Positions 1 through 8,104 of a DNA stretch of 64,000 bases are shown here, in pieces. Source of the stretch: Sabulicella glaciei (lineage in GTDB: Bacteria > Pseudomonadota > Alphaproteobacteria > Acetobacterales > Acetobacteraceae). Location of the stretch: positions 1,021,510 to 1,085,509 of the forward strand of contig NZ_JAPFQI010000001.1 of the NCBI RefSeq assembly GCF_026183895.1, in the 5' to 3' direction. The first letter of the stretch is position 1; each line of letters opens with the position of its first letter. Below the pieces are notes generated by a model, which worked only from the letters and a program-made list of their open reading frames with translations, was not told the origin of the DNA and made no database searches. The translations under genes were made by a program, and so were the position numbers.

Positions 1-638
1 GCCGCGCGGCCGCCCTCCCCTTCCAGCCCATGCCCGGCGAGCAGGATCGGGCGCTCGGCCGCGCGCAGCAAGGCGGCAAGTGGCGCGGGGTCGGGGGCGG
101 CCGCCTCCACACGCGTCGGCGCGACGGCCGGCGCGGCGCAGGCCATGGCCAGCACGTCCTCCGGCAGGGACAACACCACGGGGCCAGGCACGCCGCCCGT
201 CGCGGCGGCCCAGGCGCGGGCGATGAGTTCGGGCACCTGCTCGGGCCGCGTCGCCTCGCCCACGAACTTGCAGAAACCGCCGAACATGCGGCGATAGTCG
301 ATCTCCTGGAAGGCGTCGCGGCGCAGGTTGCGCGCCTCCACCTGACCGATCAGCAGGATCAGCGGGACCGCGTCCTGCTCGGCCGTGTGCAGGGCGATGG
401 AGGCGTTGCAGGCGCCCGGGCCGCGGCTGACCATGAACACGCCCGGCAGCCCGGTGAGCCGCGCGTCGGCCAGCGCAGCGAAGCCCGCCCCGCCTTCCTG
501 GCGGCAGACGACGAGGTCCATCGGCGCGTCGTGGATGGCGTCCAGCAGCGCGATGTAGCTCTCGCCGGGCACGCAGAAGGCACGGTCCACGCCCTGGCGG
601 CACAGGAAATCAACGAGCATCTGGGCGGCGCTGGGCAC
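1..638 (-). CDS. TPP-dependent enzyme, acetolactate synthase-like (3' part outside window)
   Basis: N-terminal 212 residues of a thiamine-pyrophosphate enzyme; the rest lies beyond the left edge. The pyrimidine-binding domain is clear: the opening SAAQMLVDFLCRQGVD is followed by VPGES, whose Glu (about residue 26) is the conserved activator of the TPP aminopyrimidine. LTGLPGVFMVSRGPGACNA and GPVVLSLPEDVL further along are typical of the acetolactate synthase/benzoylformate decarboxylase family. The chosen GTG at 638 has GAGGAA nine bases upstream; no ATG precedes the domain. It lies 70 bases downstream of the D-aminoacylase on the same strand, so the two may be co-transcribed. Substrate cannot be told; true biosynthetic IlvB is less likely because no ilvN is near. 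Confidence 0.85.
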   Translation of the reverse strand, partial: MPSAAQMLVDFLCRQGVDRAFCVPGESYIALLDAIHDAPMDLVVCRQEGGAGFAALADARLTGLPGVFMVSRGPGACNASIALHTAEQDAVPLILLIGQVEARNLRRDAFQEIDYRRMFGGFCKFVGEATRPEQVPELIARAWAAATGGVPGPVVLSLPEDVLAMACAAPAVAPTRVEAAAPDPAPLAALLRAAERPILLAGHGLEGEGGRA

Positions 639-708
639 GGACGGCGTTTCCTCGTTCTGGGGGCGGGGGAGGATGCGCCGGGGGGAACGGCCGGACAAGC
701 CGCTCCGG

Positions 709-2175
709 TCAGTGGGACCGGAGGCGCGGATTGCCCAGGAACCGTCCCGGCCCGGCGCCTGTCGGCGCCTGCCCTTCGCGGAACGTCTCCACGCCGTTGC
801 ACCACACGCGTCGGATGCCCTCGGAGATGGCGTCCGGGTTCTCGTAGGTCGCGTGGTCGCGCACCGTGGCCGGGTCAAACAGAACGAGGTCGGCGAAGCC
901 GCCAGGGCGGATCGTGCCGCGGTCCGGCAAGCCGAAGACCTGGGCGGTGCGCCCCGTCATCTTGTGAACCGCCGCTTCCAGCGTGAACAGCCCGACCTCG
1001 CGCACATAGTGGCCGAGGACGCGCGGGAAGGTACCCCAGAGCCGCGGATGCGGCTTCGCATCGTGCGGGATCCCGTCCGAGCCGATCATGGCGCGCGGAT
1101 GCGCCATGATGCGGCGCACGTCGGCCTCGTCCATCTGGAAGTAGATGGCCCCGGCGGGCAACAGCTTTGCCGCCGTCGCTCGCCGCGTCATGCCCCAGTC
1201 GCGGGCGATGTCGTCCAGGTTGCGCCCCGCCTGCTCGGGGTGCGGGACGGACCAGGTCACTTGCACCGGCACGTCCTGCCGCAGCCGCTCCGGCATCAGC
1301 ACGGTGGAGCCGGCCGGATAGGGATACACGTCGAAGGCGACGGGCTGGTCCTGGCCGAGCGCGTCGATCAGGGCCAGCGTGTCGCGGGAGCGGCCGAAAT
1401 TCTCCGGCATCGAGCATTTGTGGTGTGAGATAATCGTCTCGATGTTGCCGGCCTCGCGCGTCGTCCGCAGCGTCTCGCGGATGGAGTCCATCACGCCATC
1501 CGCCTCGTCGCGCATATGGGTGGCGTAGAGGCCGCCTTCCTCCGCCACCACGCTGGCGACGGCGATGACCTCCTCCGTCGGCGCGTGCATGTTGGGCGCG
1601 TAGTAGAGGCCGGTGGAGAACCCGCCTGCCCCCTCGCGCAGGGACTCGCGCAGCCGGTCCTGCATGCGGGCGATCTCGCGATCCGTGGCGGGGCGGTAGA
1701 CGTCGCCCTCCATTGCCTCGACGCGCAGGGATTGGTGACCGCAGAAGGCGAAGGAATTGACGGCGGTGGGGCGCTTCGCCAGTGCTTCGGCGTACTCGCC
1801 GAAGCCGCCTAGGGTGAACCAGCTTTCGTCGCCCAGCAGGTCCAGCGGCGGCGGCGGGCGCTTTTCCATGCGCAGCGGCGCCAGGGACACGCCGCAATTG
1901 CCCACCACCACCGTCGTCACGCCCTGGCTGGTCTTGCAGTGGACGCATTCGGGGCCGCACAGCAGCAGCCGGTCGTCATGAGTGTGGGCATCGATGAAGC
2001 CGGGCGCGAGGGCGAGACCCCCCGCGTCCACCTCCTCCTGCCCGCTGGCCGAGCCGAGGTCGCCGAGGCTCACGATCCGGTCCCCCTCCACCGCCACGTC
2101 GGCGCGGAAGCGCGGGGCGCCGGTTCCGTCCAACACGGTCGCATCCCGGATCACGAGGTCGCAGCGCAGGGCCAT
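709..2175 (-). CDS. N-acyl-D-amino-acid deacylase (D-aminoacylase), amidohydrolase family
   Basis: Predicted zinc amidohydrolase of 488 residues removing the acyl group from N-acyl-D-amino acids. The N-terminal strand region leads into the metal motif DAHTHDD (His64, His66). Further family blocks are QGVTTVVVGNCGVS, with the Cys seen in D-aminoacylases, ATHMRDEAD, ISHHKC, and IGSDGIPHDAKPHPR, which holds the late catalytic Asp. Length and motif order match the D-aminoacylase/dihydroorotase-like family. It is divergent from a TRAP transporter (146-base gap), which suggests uptake and deacylation of a related acid. Family assignment is strong. The actual substrate is not, since this family also includes D-glutamate- and D-aspartate-specific enzymes. 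Confidence 0.88.
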   Translation of the reverse strand: MALRCDLVIRDATVLDGTGAPRFRADVAVEGDRIVSLGDLGSASGQEEVDAGGLALAPGFIDAHTHDDRLLLCGPECVHCKTSQGVTTVVVGNCGVSLAPLRMEKRPPPPLDLLGDESWFTLGGFGEYAEALAKRPTAVNSFAFCGHQSLRVEAMEGDVYRPATDREIARMQDRLRESLREGAGGFSTGLYYAPNMHAPTEEVIAVASVVAEEGGLYATHMRDEADGVMDSIRETLRTTREAGNIETIISHHKCSMPENFGRSRDTLALIDALGQDQPVAFDVYPYPAGSTVLMPERLRQDVPVQVTWSVPHPEQAGRNLDDIARDWGMTRRATAAKLLPAGAIYFQMDEADVRRIMAHPRAMIGSDGIPHDAKPHPRLWGTFPRVLGHYVREVGLFTLEAAVHKMTGRTAQVFGLPDRGTIRPGGFADLVLFDPATVRDHATYENPDAISEGIRRVWCNGVETFREGQAPTGAGPGRFLGNPRLRSH

Positions 2176-2214
2176 GGGCAGGGGTCTCCGTCGTCCGCCT
2201 CACCATGCCGCAGG

Positions 2215-2299
2215 GGGGCGCCCCGCGCCAGGGCGCGCCGGATGGACGGGCGGGGGCGGAAGCGGTAACGCTCAGGGCAATCGGCGCCCGAGGGGCGCC
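2215..2299. promoter_or_regulatory. GC palindromes in the divergent D-aminoacylase/TRAP control region
   Basis: The 146-base gap between divergent genes holds a perfect 10-base palindrome GGGGCGCCCC at 2215-2224. It also holds a 7-base-pair hairpin, GGCGCCC (2283-2289), loop GAG, GGGCGCC (2293-2299), ending eight bases before the GGGAGG ribosome site of dctP. The sites could be operators or a leader structure. In 70% GC DNA such repeats also arise by chance, and no clear -35/-10 pair was seen. Confidence 0.3.
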
Positions 2300-2321
2300 C
2301 CGCCTCGGGAGGTTCCAGACC

Positions 2322-3290
2322 ATGTTCCGCCGCACCCTCGCCGCTGCCGGCCTCGCCACGATGCTGGCGGGCCCGGCCCTTGCGCAGACCCAGCTGACCA
2401 TCCAGCACCCGCTGCCGCTCAACAGCCATTACGGCGCCGGTGCCACCGCGCTGAAGGAAGCCTTCGAGCGCGCGACCAGTGGCCGCTACCGCGTCAACAT
2501 CCAGCGCAACGACAACGAGCGCGAGGTGATCGAGAGCGTGCAGATCGGCACGGCGGAATGCTATCTCGGCTCCACCGGCCCGGTCGGCAACTTCGTGCCG
2601 GAGGTGCGGACCCTCGACGTGCCCTTCTTGTTCCGGGACTACCCGCACGCCCGCGGCGTGTTGGACAGCGAGATCGGCCAGCAGCTCCTCACCCGCTTCC
2701 AGCCGCGCGGACTTGTCGGCGTGGCTTGGCTGGAGAACGGCTTCCGGCACCTGACCAACTCGCGGCGCGAGGTGAACGCGCCCGCCGACATGCGCGGGCT
2801 CAAGGTCCGCACCATGGAGAACCAGGTCCACATGCGCGCCTTCACAGCGCTGGGCGCCTTGCCGACGCCGATGGCCTTCTCCGAGCTGGTGCCGGCGCTG
2901 CAGCAGGGCACGGTGGACGGGCAGGAGAACCCGATCCCGGTGATCGTGGCCAACAACCTGAACCAAGTGCAGCGCTTCCTGACGCTGACGGGCCACGTCT
3001 ATTCGCCGGCCGTGCTGATCTGCAATCCGGCCTTCCTGGCCCGCATGTCGGCCGCCGACCGCAACGCCTTCAACGAGGCGGCGCGCGCCGCGGCCCGCGC
3101 GAACCGCGACCGTGTCTCGGCCGACGAGGCCTCAGGCGTGGAGGAGCTGCGGCGCCGCGGCATGACGGTGGTGACGCAGGTGGACAACGCGGCCTTCCAG
3201 CAAGCCCTGTCCTCCTCGGCCGGGCAGATCGAGCAGCAGCTCGACCGCGCCCTGCTCCAGCGCATCCGCGACTGGCGGCCGGCGCAGTGA
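2322..3290 (+). CDS. dctP: TRAP transporter solute-binding protein, DctP family
   Basis: Periplasmic receptor of a tripartite ATP-independent transporter, 322 residues. The start at 2322 follows GGGAGG and begins a classical Sec signal ending near ALAQT (about residue 21). The mature part starts TIQHPLPLNSHYG. Family features include the GTAECYLGSTGP segment, FLFRDYPHARGVLD, an Arg in MRGLKVRTMENQVH (the usual carboxylate-binding Arg region), and ALQQGTVDGQENP. A longer in-frame version from 2205 lacks a signal peptide and is rejected. It is first in a dctP-dctQ-dctM operon. The ligand is probably an organic acid. Divergence from D-aminoacylase suggests an acylated amino acid or related compound, which is inference only. 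Confidence 0.93.
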   Translation: MFRRTLAAAGLATMLAGPALAQTQLTIQHPLPLNSHYGAGATALKEAFERATSGRYRVNIQRNDNEREVIESVQIGTAECYLGSTGPVGNFVPEVRTLDVPFLFRDYPHARGVLDSEIGQQLLTRFQPRGLVGVAWLENGFRHLTNSRREVNAPADMRGLKVRTMENQVHMRAFTALGALPTPMAFSELVPALQQGTVDGQENPIPVIVANNLNQVQRFLTLTGHVYSPAVLICNPAFLARMSAADRNAFNEAARAAARANRDRVSADEASGVEELRRRGMTVVTQVDNAAFQQALSSSAGQIEQQLDRALLQRIRDWRPAQ

Positions 3291-3314
3291 GCTTCGCCTA
3301 GGCCAGGAGAGGCG

Positions 3315-3899
3315 ATGAACCCGTTGAATCCCGGGCCGCTGATGGCGGTGGGGGCGATCAGCCTCCTCGCCACGGCGGCACTGCTGCTGGGGGCGCGGGT
3401 GCCCGCGCTGCGCCGCATGGTGCTGCTGCTGGACCGCGCCACCACCGGGCTCGCCGCCATCCTCGCCTGCATCGCCCTGGCCGTCGCCTTCGGGGCCGGG
3501 CTCTGGCAGGTCATCGCCCGCTTCGCGACCGAGACGCCTTCGATCTGGTCGGAGGCGCTGGTGCGGACGGCGCTGATCTGGATGACCTATCTCGGCCTCG
3601 CCGTGGCGCTCAGGGCCGGGGCGCTGGTGGCCATCGACGCGGCGCATCGCTTCAGCACCGGCGCGGTTCGCCGAGGGCTGGAGGCGGCGGCCCTGGCCTG
3701 CTGCCTGTCCTTTCTCGGCGTTCTGTTCTGGTTCGGCTGGTCCATGGCCGGGCGCGTGCAGTTCCAGGAGATGGCAGGGCTGGAGGTGTCCATGAGTTGG
3801 GGCTACGCCGCCCTTCCCGTGGGCGCTGCCTTCGCCGTGATCGGCGCGCTCGCGCAATTCCTGGACCGGCATGAGGCCGTTCCGAAGGAGGTGGCATGA
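3315..3899 (+). CDS. dctQ: TRAP transporter small permease, DctQ family
   Basis: Small membrane subunit of 194 residues. It has about four hydrophobic segments, at roughly residues 10-30, 45-68, 88-108 and 150-170. The middle carries the family-like SIWSEALVRTALIWMTYLGLAVALR, corresponding to the conserved E-x-x-R-x-x-x-x-W-x-x-x-x-G pattern of DctQ proteins. AGGAGAGG precedes the ATG. The stop overlaps the start of the large permease by four bases (ATGA), so translation is probably coupled. It works only together with its DctP and DctM neighbours, as a membrane heterodimer partner. Confidence 0.9.
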   Translation: MNPLNPGPLMAVGAISLLATAALLLGARVPALRRMVLLLDRATTGLAAILACIALAVAFGAGLWQVIARFATETPSIWSEALVRTALIWMTYLGLAVALRAGALVAIDAAHRFSTGAVRRGLEAAALACCLSFLGVLFWFGWSMAGRVQFQEMAGLEVSMSWGYAALPVGAAFAVIGALAQFLDRHEAVPKEVA

Positions 3900-5173
3900 C
3901 CGGCGCCATGCTCGCGGTCATGCTGGTGCTCTTCGCCGCAGCGGTGCCCGTGGCGGTGGCGATCGGCATCGCTGCCATCTGGGGCATCGCAGGCTTCACC
4001 TCTTTTCCCCTGATCGTCGCGGCGCAGCAGCTTTTCGTCTCGCTGGATCGCTTTCCGCTCGCCGCCATCCCCTTCTTCATCCTGGCCGGCAACCTGATGG
4101 ATGTGGGCGGCATCTCGCGCCGCCTCGTGGATTTCGCGAAGAGCCTGGTGGGCGGCATCCAGGGCGGGCTGCCCTGCACCTGCATCCTCACCTGCATGAT
4201 CTTCGCCGCGATCAGTGGCAGCAGCGTCGCCACCACCTTCGCCATCGGGGCGATCATGATCCCGGCGCTGGTGCGGCACGGCTATCCCGTCGGCTTCGCC
4301 GCAGCGCTCCAGGCTACGGCGGCGGAGCTTGGCGTCATCATCCCGCCCTCCATCCCGATGATCCTCTACGGCGTCACCACCCAGGTCAGCATCCCCGAAC
4401 TCTTCATCGCCGGCTTCGGTCCGGGCGTGCTGATCGGCGGCGGCCTCATCGCGGCCGTGCTGATCTGGTGTCGCATCAAGGGCTGGGGCAAGCAGGATGG
4501 CGACGGGCGGCTTCCCGTCCTGCAGGCGGCACGGCAGGCGGGCTGGGCGCTGCTGATGCCCGTGGTCGTGCTGGGCGGGATCTATGGCGGCATCACCACG
4601 CCGACCGAGGCCAGCGTCATTGCCGTGGCCTATGCGCTGCTGGTCGGCATGGTGCTGCACCGGGAGCTGTCCTGGCGCGATCTGTATCCGATCATCCGTC
4701 GCTCGGTCGTGTCCTCCACCGTCATCCTGTTCATCATCGCCTGCGCTGGGCTCTTCTCCTGGCTGCTGAACCGGCAGGGCGTGCCCGACGCGGCCGCCGC
4801 CTGGCTGGTCGAGACCTTCGACGGGCCCGGCTGGTTCCTGCTCGGCGTGAACCTGTTCCTCTTCCTGGTCGGCATGTTCGTGGAGACGAGCGCCTCGATC
4901 ATCGTCCTCGCTCCCATCCTGCAGGAGGCGGCGGGCCGCTTCGGCATCGATGGGGTGCATTTCGGCACGGTGATGGTGGTGAACCTGGCGCTGGGCATGA
5001 TCACCCCGCCTTTCGGCGTGAACCTCTTCGCCGCCGCGCAGGTGGCCGGCACCTCGATCGAGCAGTTGATGCGCTACCTGCCGGTCTTCATCGGCGTCAT
5101 CCTCGCCTGCCTCCTCGCCATCACCTATGTCCCGGCCATTTCGCTCCTGCTTCCCAGCCTCGTCTTCCGCTGA
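3896..5173 (+). CDS. dctM: TRAP transporter large permease, DctM family
   Basis: Transport subunit of 425 residues with about twelve hydrophobic segments. Diagnostic blocks are AAIPFFILAGNLMDVGGIS, AAISGSSVATTFAIGAIMIPAL, ELGVIIPPSIPMILYG, and near the end MVVNLALGMITPPFGVNLF. These are the two inverted-repeat hairpin regions of the DctM/SiaM fold. It uses a sodium or proton gradient to move the ligand delivered by the DctP receptor. It is the last gene of the TRAP operon; the following binding-protein gene begins 61 bases later and may have its own promoter. Confidence 0.95.
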   Translation: MTGAMLAVMLVLFAAAVPVAVAIGIAAIWGIAGFTSFPLIVAAQQLFVSLDRFPLAAIPFFILAGNLMDVGGISRRLVDFAKSLVGGIQGGLPCTCILTCMIFAAISGSSVATTFAIGAIMIPALVRHGYPVGFAAALQATAAELGVIIPPSIPMILYGVTTQVSIPELFIAGFGPGVLIGGGLIAAVLIWCRIKGWGKQDGDGRLPVLQAARQAGWALLMPVVVLGGIYGGITTPTEASVIAVAYALLVGMVLHRELSWRDLYPIIRRSVVSSTVILFIIACAGLFSWLLNRQGVPDAAAAWLVETFDGPGWFLLGVNLFLFLVGMFVETSASIIVLAPILQEAAGRFGIDGVHFGTVMVVNLALGMITPPFGVNLFAAAQVAGTSIEQLMRYLPVFIGVILACLLAITYVPAISLLLPSLVFR

Positions 5174-5234
5174 AAGGCGCTTGCAGGGGGCCTGACCTCG
5201 CGGCAACCTCCGCCGAACAATTGGGAGGTTGTCC

Positions 5235-6470
5235 ATGACGACGATCAGCCGCCGCGCCGCCCTGGGCGCGGGAAGCGCGGTTGCCCTGTCTCCGCTGCCG
5301 GGGCGCAGCCAGACACGCGACGACACGATCCGCATCGGCGTGCTGGCCGATTTCAGCGGCCCCTACCGCGACACCTCCGGCCCCACCTCCGTTGCCGCCG
5401 TGCAGCAGGCGGTGGAGGATCTCGGCCTCTCGCAGCGCGGCATCAGCGTGGAGGTCGTTCAGGGCGACCACCTGAACCGCCCGGACGCGGCCCTCGCCCT
5501 CGCGCGGCGCTGGATCGACACCCAGGGCGTGGACATGATCTGCGAGGTGAACAACAGCGCCATCGCCCTCGCCGTCGCCAATCTGGTGCGGGAGCGCGAC
5601 AAGGTGCAACTGGCCTCGGGCGCCGCCTCATCCGCCCTCACCGGGCCGCAATGCTCCTCGCACACAGTCCAGTGGACCTATGACACCTGGATGTTCGCGA
5701 ACGTGGTCGGCGGCGCCACGGTGCGCTCAGGCGGCGACACCTGGTTCTTCCTGACCGCCGACTATGCGTTCGGCCACCAGCTGGAGCGGGACACGGCCGG
5801 CTTCGTGCAGCGCGCGGGCGGGCGCATGCTGGGCTCGGCACGCTTCCCCTTCCCCGGCACCACGGATTTCTCCTCCTTCCTGCTCCAGGCCCAGGCATCG
5901 CGGGCCAAGGTCGTGGGCCTCGCCACGGCGGCGCAGGACACGGTGAACGCGATCAAGCAGGCACGCGAGTTCGGCATCACGCGGCGCGGCCAGCAGCTGG
6001 CGGGAATGGTCATGTTCATCACCGACGTCCACGCCATCGGGCTGGAGGACGCGCAGGGCCTGATCATGAGCGAGGTGTTCTACCACGATCTCAACGACCG
6101 CACGCGCGGCCTCGCGCGGCGCATCCTGCGCCGCACGCCCACCAACATGCCGAACCAGGAACACGCGGGCACCTATTCCTGCGCCATCCACTACCTGAAG
6201 GCCGTGGCCGAGATGGGCGCCGCCCGCGCCAAGGCCAGCGGCGGAGAGGTGCTGCAGATGATGAAGCGCATGCCGACGGATGACGACGCCTTCGGCCCTG
6301 GCCGCATCCGCGAGGACGGGCGAAAGATGCACCCCGCCTATCTCTTCGAGGTGAAGGCCCCCGCCGAGAGCCGCGGCACCTGGGACTACTTTAAGCTGCG
6401 CGCCACGGTCCCGACGGAGGAAGCCTGGCGTCCACTTTCCGAAGGCGGCTGCCCCCTGGTCCGGGGCTGA
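5235..6470 (+). CDS. orphan ABC-type substrate-binding protein (branched-chain amino acid/urea type)
   Basis: Periplasmic binding protein of 411 residues, type I fold (Peripla_BP_6, LivJ/UrtA-like). The start is ATG 5235, with GGGAGG six bases upstream. The N terminus MTTISRRAALGAGSAVALS resembles a twin-arginine signal. The mature part begins DTIRIGVLADFSGPYRD, the first strand and ligand loop of the family. Later blocks are SGAASSALTGPQCS, TWFFLTADYAFGHQLERDT, and VMFITDVHAIGL. No LivHMGF-type permease or ATPase genes lie nearby, so it is an orphan receptor, which is common in this group of bacteria. It lies between a TRAP operon and a serine hydrolase on the same strand. Confidence 0.88.
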   Translation: MTTISRRAALGAGSAVALSPLPGRSQTRDDTIRIGVLADFSGPYRDTSGPTSVAAVQQAVEDLGLSQRGISVEVVQGDHLNRPDAALALARRWIDTQGVDMICEVNNSAIALAVANLVRERDKVQLASGAASSALTGPQCSSHTVQWTYDTWMFANVVGGATVRSGGDTWFFLTADYAFGHQLERDTAGFVQRAGGRMLGSARFPFPGTTDFSSFLLQAQASRAKVVGLATAAQDTVNAIKQAREFGITRRGQQLAGMVMFITDVHAIGLEDAQGLIMSEVFYHDLNDRTRGLARRILRRTPTNMPNQEHAGTYSCAIHYLKAVAEMGAARAKASGGEVLQMMKRMPTDDDAFGPGRIREDGRKMHPAYLFEVKAPAESRGTWDYFKLRATVPTEEAWRPLSEGGCPLVRG

Positions 6471-6483
6471 GGCGACGCTTTAC

Positions 6484-6525
6484 GCCGGGCCGATGCTGGC
6501 GCAACTTTTGCGCCGGCGGCCCGGC
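6484..6525 (+). terminator. nested inverted repeat, possible terminator
   Basis: Outer arms GCCGGGCC (6484-6491) and GGCCCGGC (6518-6525) enclose an inner perfect hairpin GGCGCAA (6498-6504), loop CTT, TTGCGCC (6508-6514). It stands 14 bases after the stop of the binding-protein gene and 12 bases before the ribosome site of the serine hydrolase. There is no T-run, so intrinsic termination is unproven. Confidence 0.4.
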
Positions 6526-6551
6526 AGAGGCACGCCCAGGAGGAAAAGTTC

Positions 6552-7799
6552 TTGATCGCACGACGCAACCTTCCCGTCATTGCGGGCGGGCTTCTCGCCG
6601 CCCCATCCCTCGCCCGCGCGCAGAACGAGACGCTGCGTCAGGGCTTTTCGCCCTCACGCCTCGACCGCTTCGCCCCGGCCATGGCTCGTGAGATCGAGCG
6701 CGGCTCCTTTCTAGGCGCCGTGGCGCTGATCGCGCGGAACGGTGAGGTGGTTCACCACCAGGCCTATGGCCACCAGGACATGGCGCGCCAGAAGCCCATG
6801 GCGCAGGACAGCATTTTTCTGCTGGCCTCCATGACCAAGCCGCTCACCAGCGTCGCGGCGATGATGCTGGTCGAGGAGGGGCGGCTGTCCCTGCGCGACC
6901 CGATCGTGGAGTGGATGCCGGAGCTTCGGAACCTCGTCGTCCACACGCCGCAGGGGGACCAGCCCCTGGCCCGCCCCATCACGGTGCAGGACCTGCTGCG
7001 CCATTCCTCCGGCTTCGTTTATGGCGATGCGGCGCCGGAGCGCATCCGCGACCTGTATCGCCAGCACAACATCGAGGCGCGGAACGAACCCCTGGCCGGC
7101 GATGAGATGCTGCGCCGTCTGGGCACCATCCCCCTCGCCTTCCAGCCCGGCGAGCGATTCTTCTATTCCATCAGCACCGACGTGCTGGGCCTGCTGCTGG
7201 AGCGCGTGGCCGGGGAGCGTCTGGACCGTCTGCTGGAAAGCCGCATCACCGGCCCGCTCGGCATGAAGGACACGGTCTGGTGGGTGGATGATGCCCGCGC
7301 GCCGCGTCTCGCCGAGGCACCGGATTCCGATCCGTTGAAGGCCGGTATGTGGGCCTCCTACCGCATCCGCCAGGATCAGTCGGCCAATTCCTACCTCAAG
7401 GGCGGCGCCGGAATGGTGGGGACCAGCGCCGATTACCACCGCTTCTGCCAGATTCTGGTGGATGGCGGCAGCTTCGAGGGAAGGCGCTACCTTTCCCCCA
7501 CCACCATCCGGTACATGATGAGCAACCACATGGTCGGCATGGGCGGGACGCCGGCGGCCAGCACCGGCCCGGGCTACGGCTTCGGGCTGGGCTTCGGCGT
7601 GCGCCTCGCGGACGGCATGGGCGTCGCGCCGGGTAGCCCCGGCGATGCGATGTGGGCCGGCGCCTGGGGGACGTCCTTCACCATCGACCGCGCGCAGAAC
7701 CTTGTCGGCGTGTTCATGGCGCAGGGACCGTCCAACCGCGTCCGCACGCGGATGCTGTTCAAGAACCTCGTCTACGGCTCGCTGGTGGACGAGGGCTGA
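6552..7799 (+). CDS. exported serine hydrolase, class C beta-lactamase-like family
   Basis: Protein of 415 residues with the penicillin-binding-protein/class C fold. The nucleophile motif SMTK is at residues 93-96 (LLASMTKPLTS) and the Tyr motif is FFYSIS, with Tyr205. The GLGFGVRLADG and AWGTSFTIDR region is typical of the third motif area. The start is a TTG at 6552 preceded by AGGAGGAAAA (6538-6547). This gives a short signal-like N terminus, MIARRNLPVIAGGLLAAPSLARAQ. Known relatives are esterases, D-aminopeptidases and penicillin-binding-like hydrolases; true beta-lactamase activity is not implied. Whether it acts with the upstream transporters is unknown. Confidence 0.87.
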   Translation: MIARRNLPVIAGGLLAAPSLARAQNETLRQGFSPSRLDRFAPAMAREIERGSFLGAVALIARNGEVVHHQAYGHQDMARQKPMAQDSIFLLASMTKPLTSVAAMMLVEEGRLSLRDPIVEWMPELRNLVVHTPQGDQPLARPITVQDLLRHSSGFVYGDAAPERIRDLYRQHNIEARNEPLAGDEMLRRLGTIPLAFQPGERFFYSISTDVLGLLLERVAGERLDRLLESRITGPLGMKDTVWWVDDARAPRLAEAPDSDPLKAGMWASYRIRQDQSANSYLKGGAGMVGTSADYHRFCQILVDGGSFEGRRYLSPTTIRYMMSNHMVGMGGTPAASTGPGYGFGLGFGVRLADGMGVAPGSPGDAMWAGAWGTSFTIDRAQNLVGVFMAQGPSNRVRTRMLFKNLVYGSLVDEG

Positions 7800-7860
7800 G
7801 ACGGGGCGTTGACCGGGCCGGGCGCAGGGCCATCTTCCGTGTCGAGATGAGGAGGAAGCC

Positions 7861-8058
7861 ATGATCCTGCGCCCGTTCGGTGCCCCGCTGGGGATGATGA
7901 CCTTGGCCCTGGTCGCGAAATGGGCCTTCGCGCTTGGGCTTGGCCTTGGCGCGGCAGCCATGGCGGGGGCCTGCGCGCTGCGTCGCGGGATGGGACGGGG
8001 CGATCACAGCGCGTCCGATCCCCTCCATTCGGAGCCCGCCGAAGACGCGGTGACCTGA
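7861..8058 (+). CDS. small membrane protein of unknown function (65 aa)
   Basis: Not recognised as a named family. A strong ribosome site (AGGAGGAAGCC) directly precedes the ATG, which supports translation. The protein has one long hydrophobic stretch at about residues 8-40 (GMMTLALVAKWAFALGLGLGAAAMAGACAL), then a basic turn (RRGMGRG) and a short acidic tail. This suggests a single-pass or hairpin inner-membrane protein with a cytoplasmic C terminus. TTGACC at 7809 could be a -35 element, but no convincing -10 follows. It sits 46 bases before bioY. Confidence 0.6.
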   Translation: MILRPFGAPLGMMTLALVAKWAFALGLGLGAAAMAGACALRRGMGRGDHSASDPLHSEPAEDAVT

Positions 8059-8093
8059 CGGCGCCGGGCTTGCGGCGCCGCACGCAGCGTGCG
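8059..8093 (+). promoter_or_regulatory. two overlapping hairpins between the small membrane gene and bioY
   Basis: Stem 1 is CGGCGCC (8059-8065) pairing with GGCGCCG (8074-8080) across an eight-base loop. Stem 2 is CGCACGC (8079-8085) against GCGTGCG (8087-8093). They share bases 8079-8080, so only one can form fully, and stem 2 ends just before the GAGG ribosome site of bioY. It may be a terminator for the upstream gene or a leader switch for bioY. Confidence 0.35.
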
Positions 8094-8104
8094 AGGCGGC
8101 GCCC

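Noticed and set aside
359-805. 148-codon minus-strand frame overlapping the TPP enzyme start
   Set aside because: Different frame from the one that reads the conserved PGES/TPP blocks; Arg/Pro-rich product with no family.
3803-5335. 510-codon open frame on the minus strand opposite the TRAP large permease
   Set aside because: The product is rich in His, Asp, Arg and Gly with no recognisable domain, and mirrors the codon pattern of dctM on the other strand; typical shadow frame of high-GC DNA.
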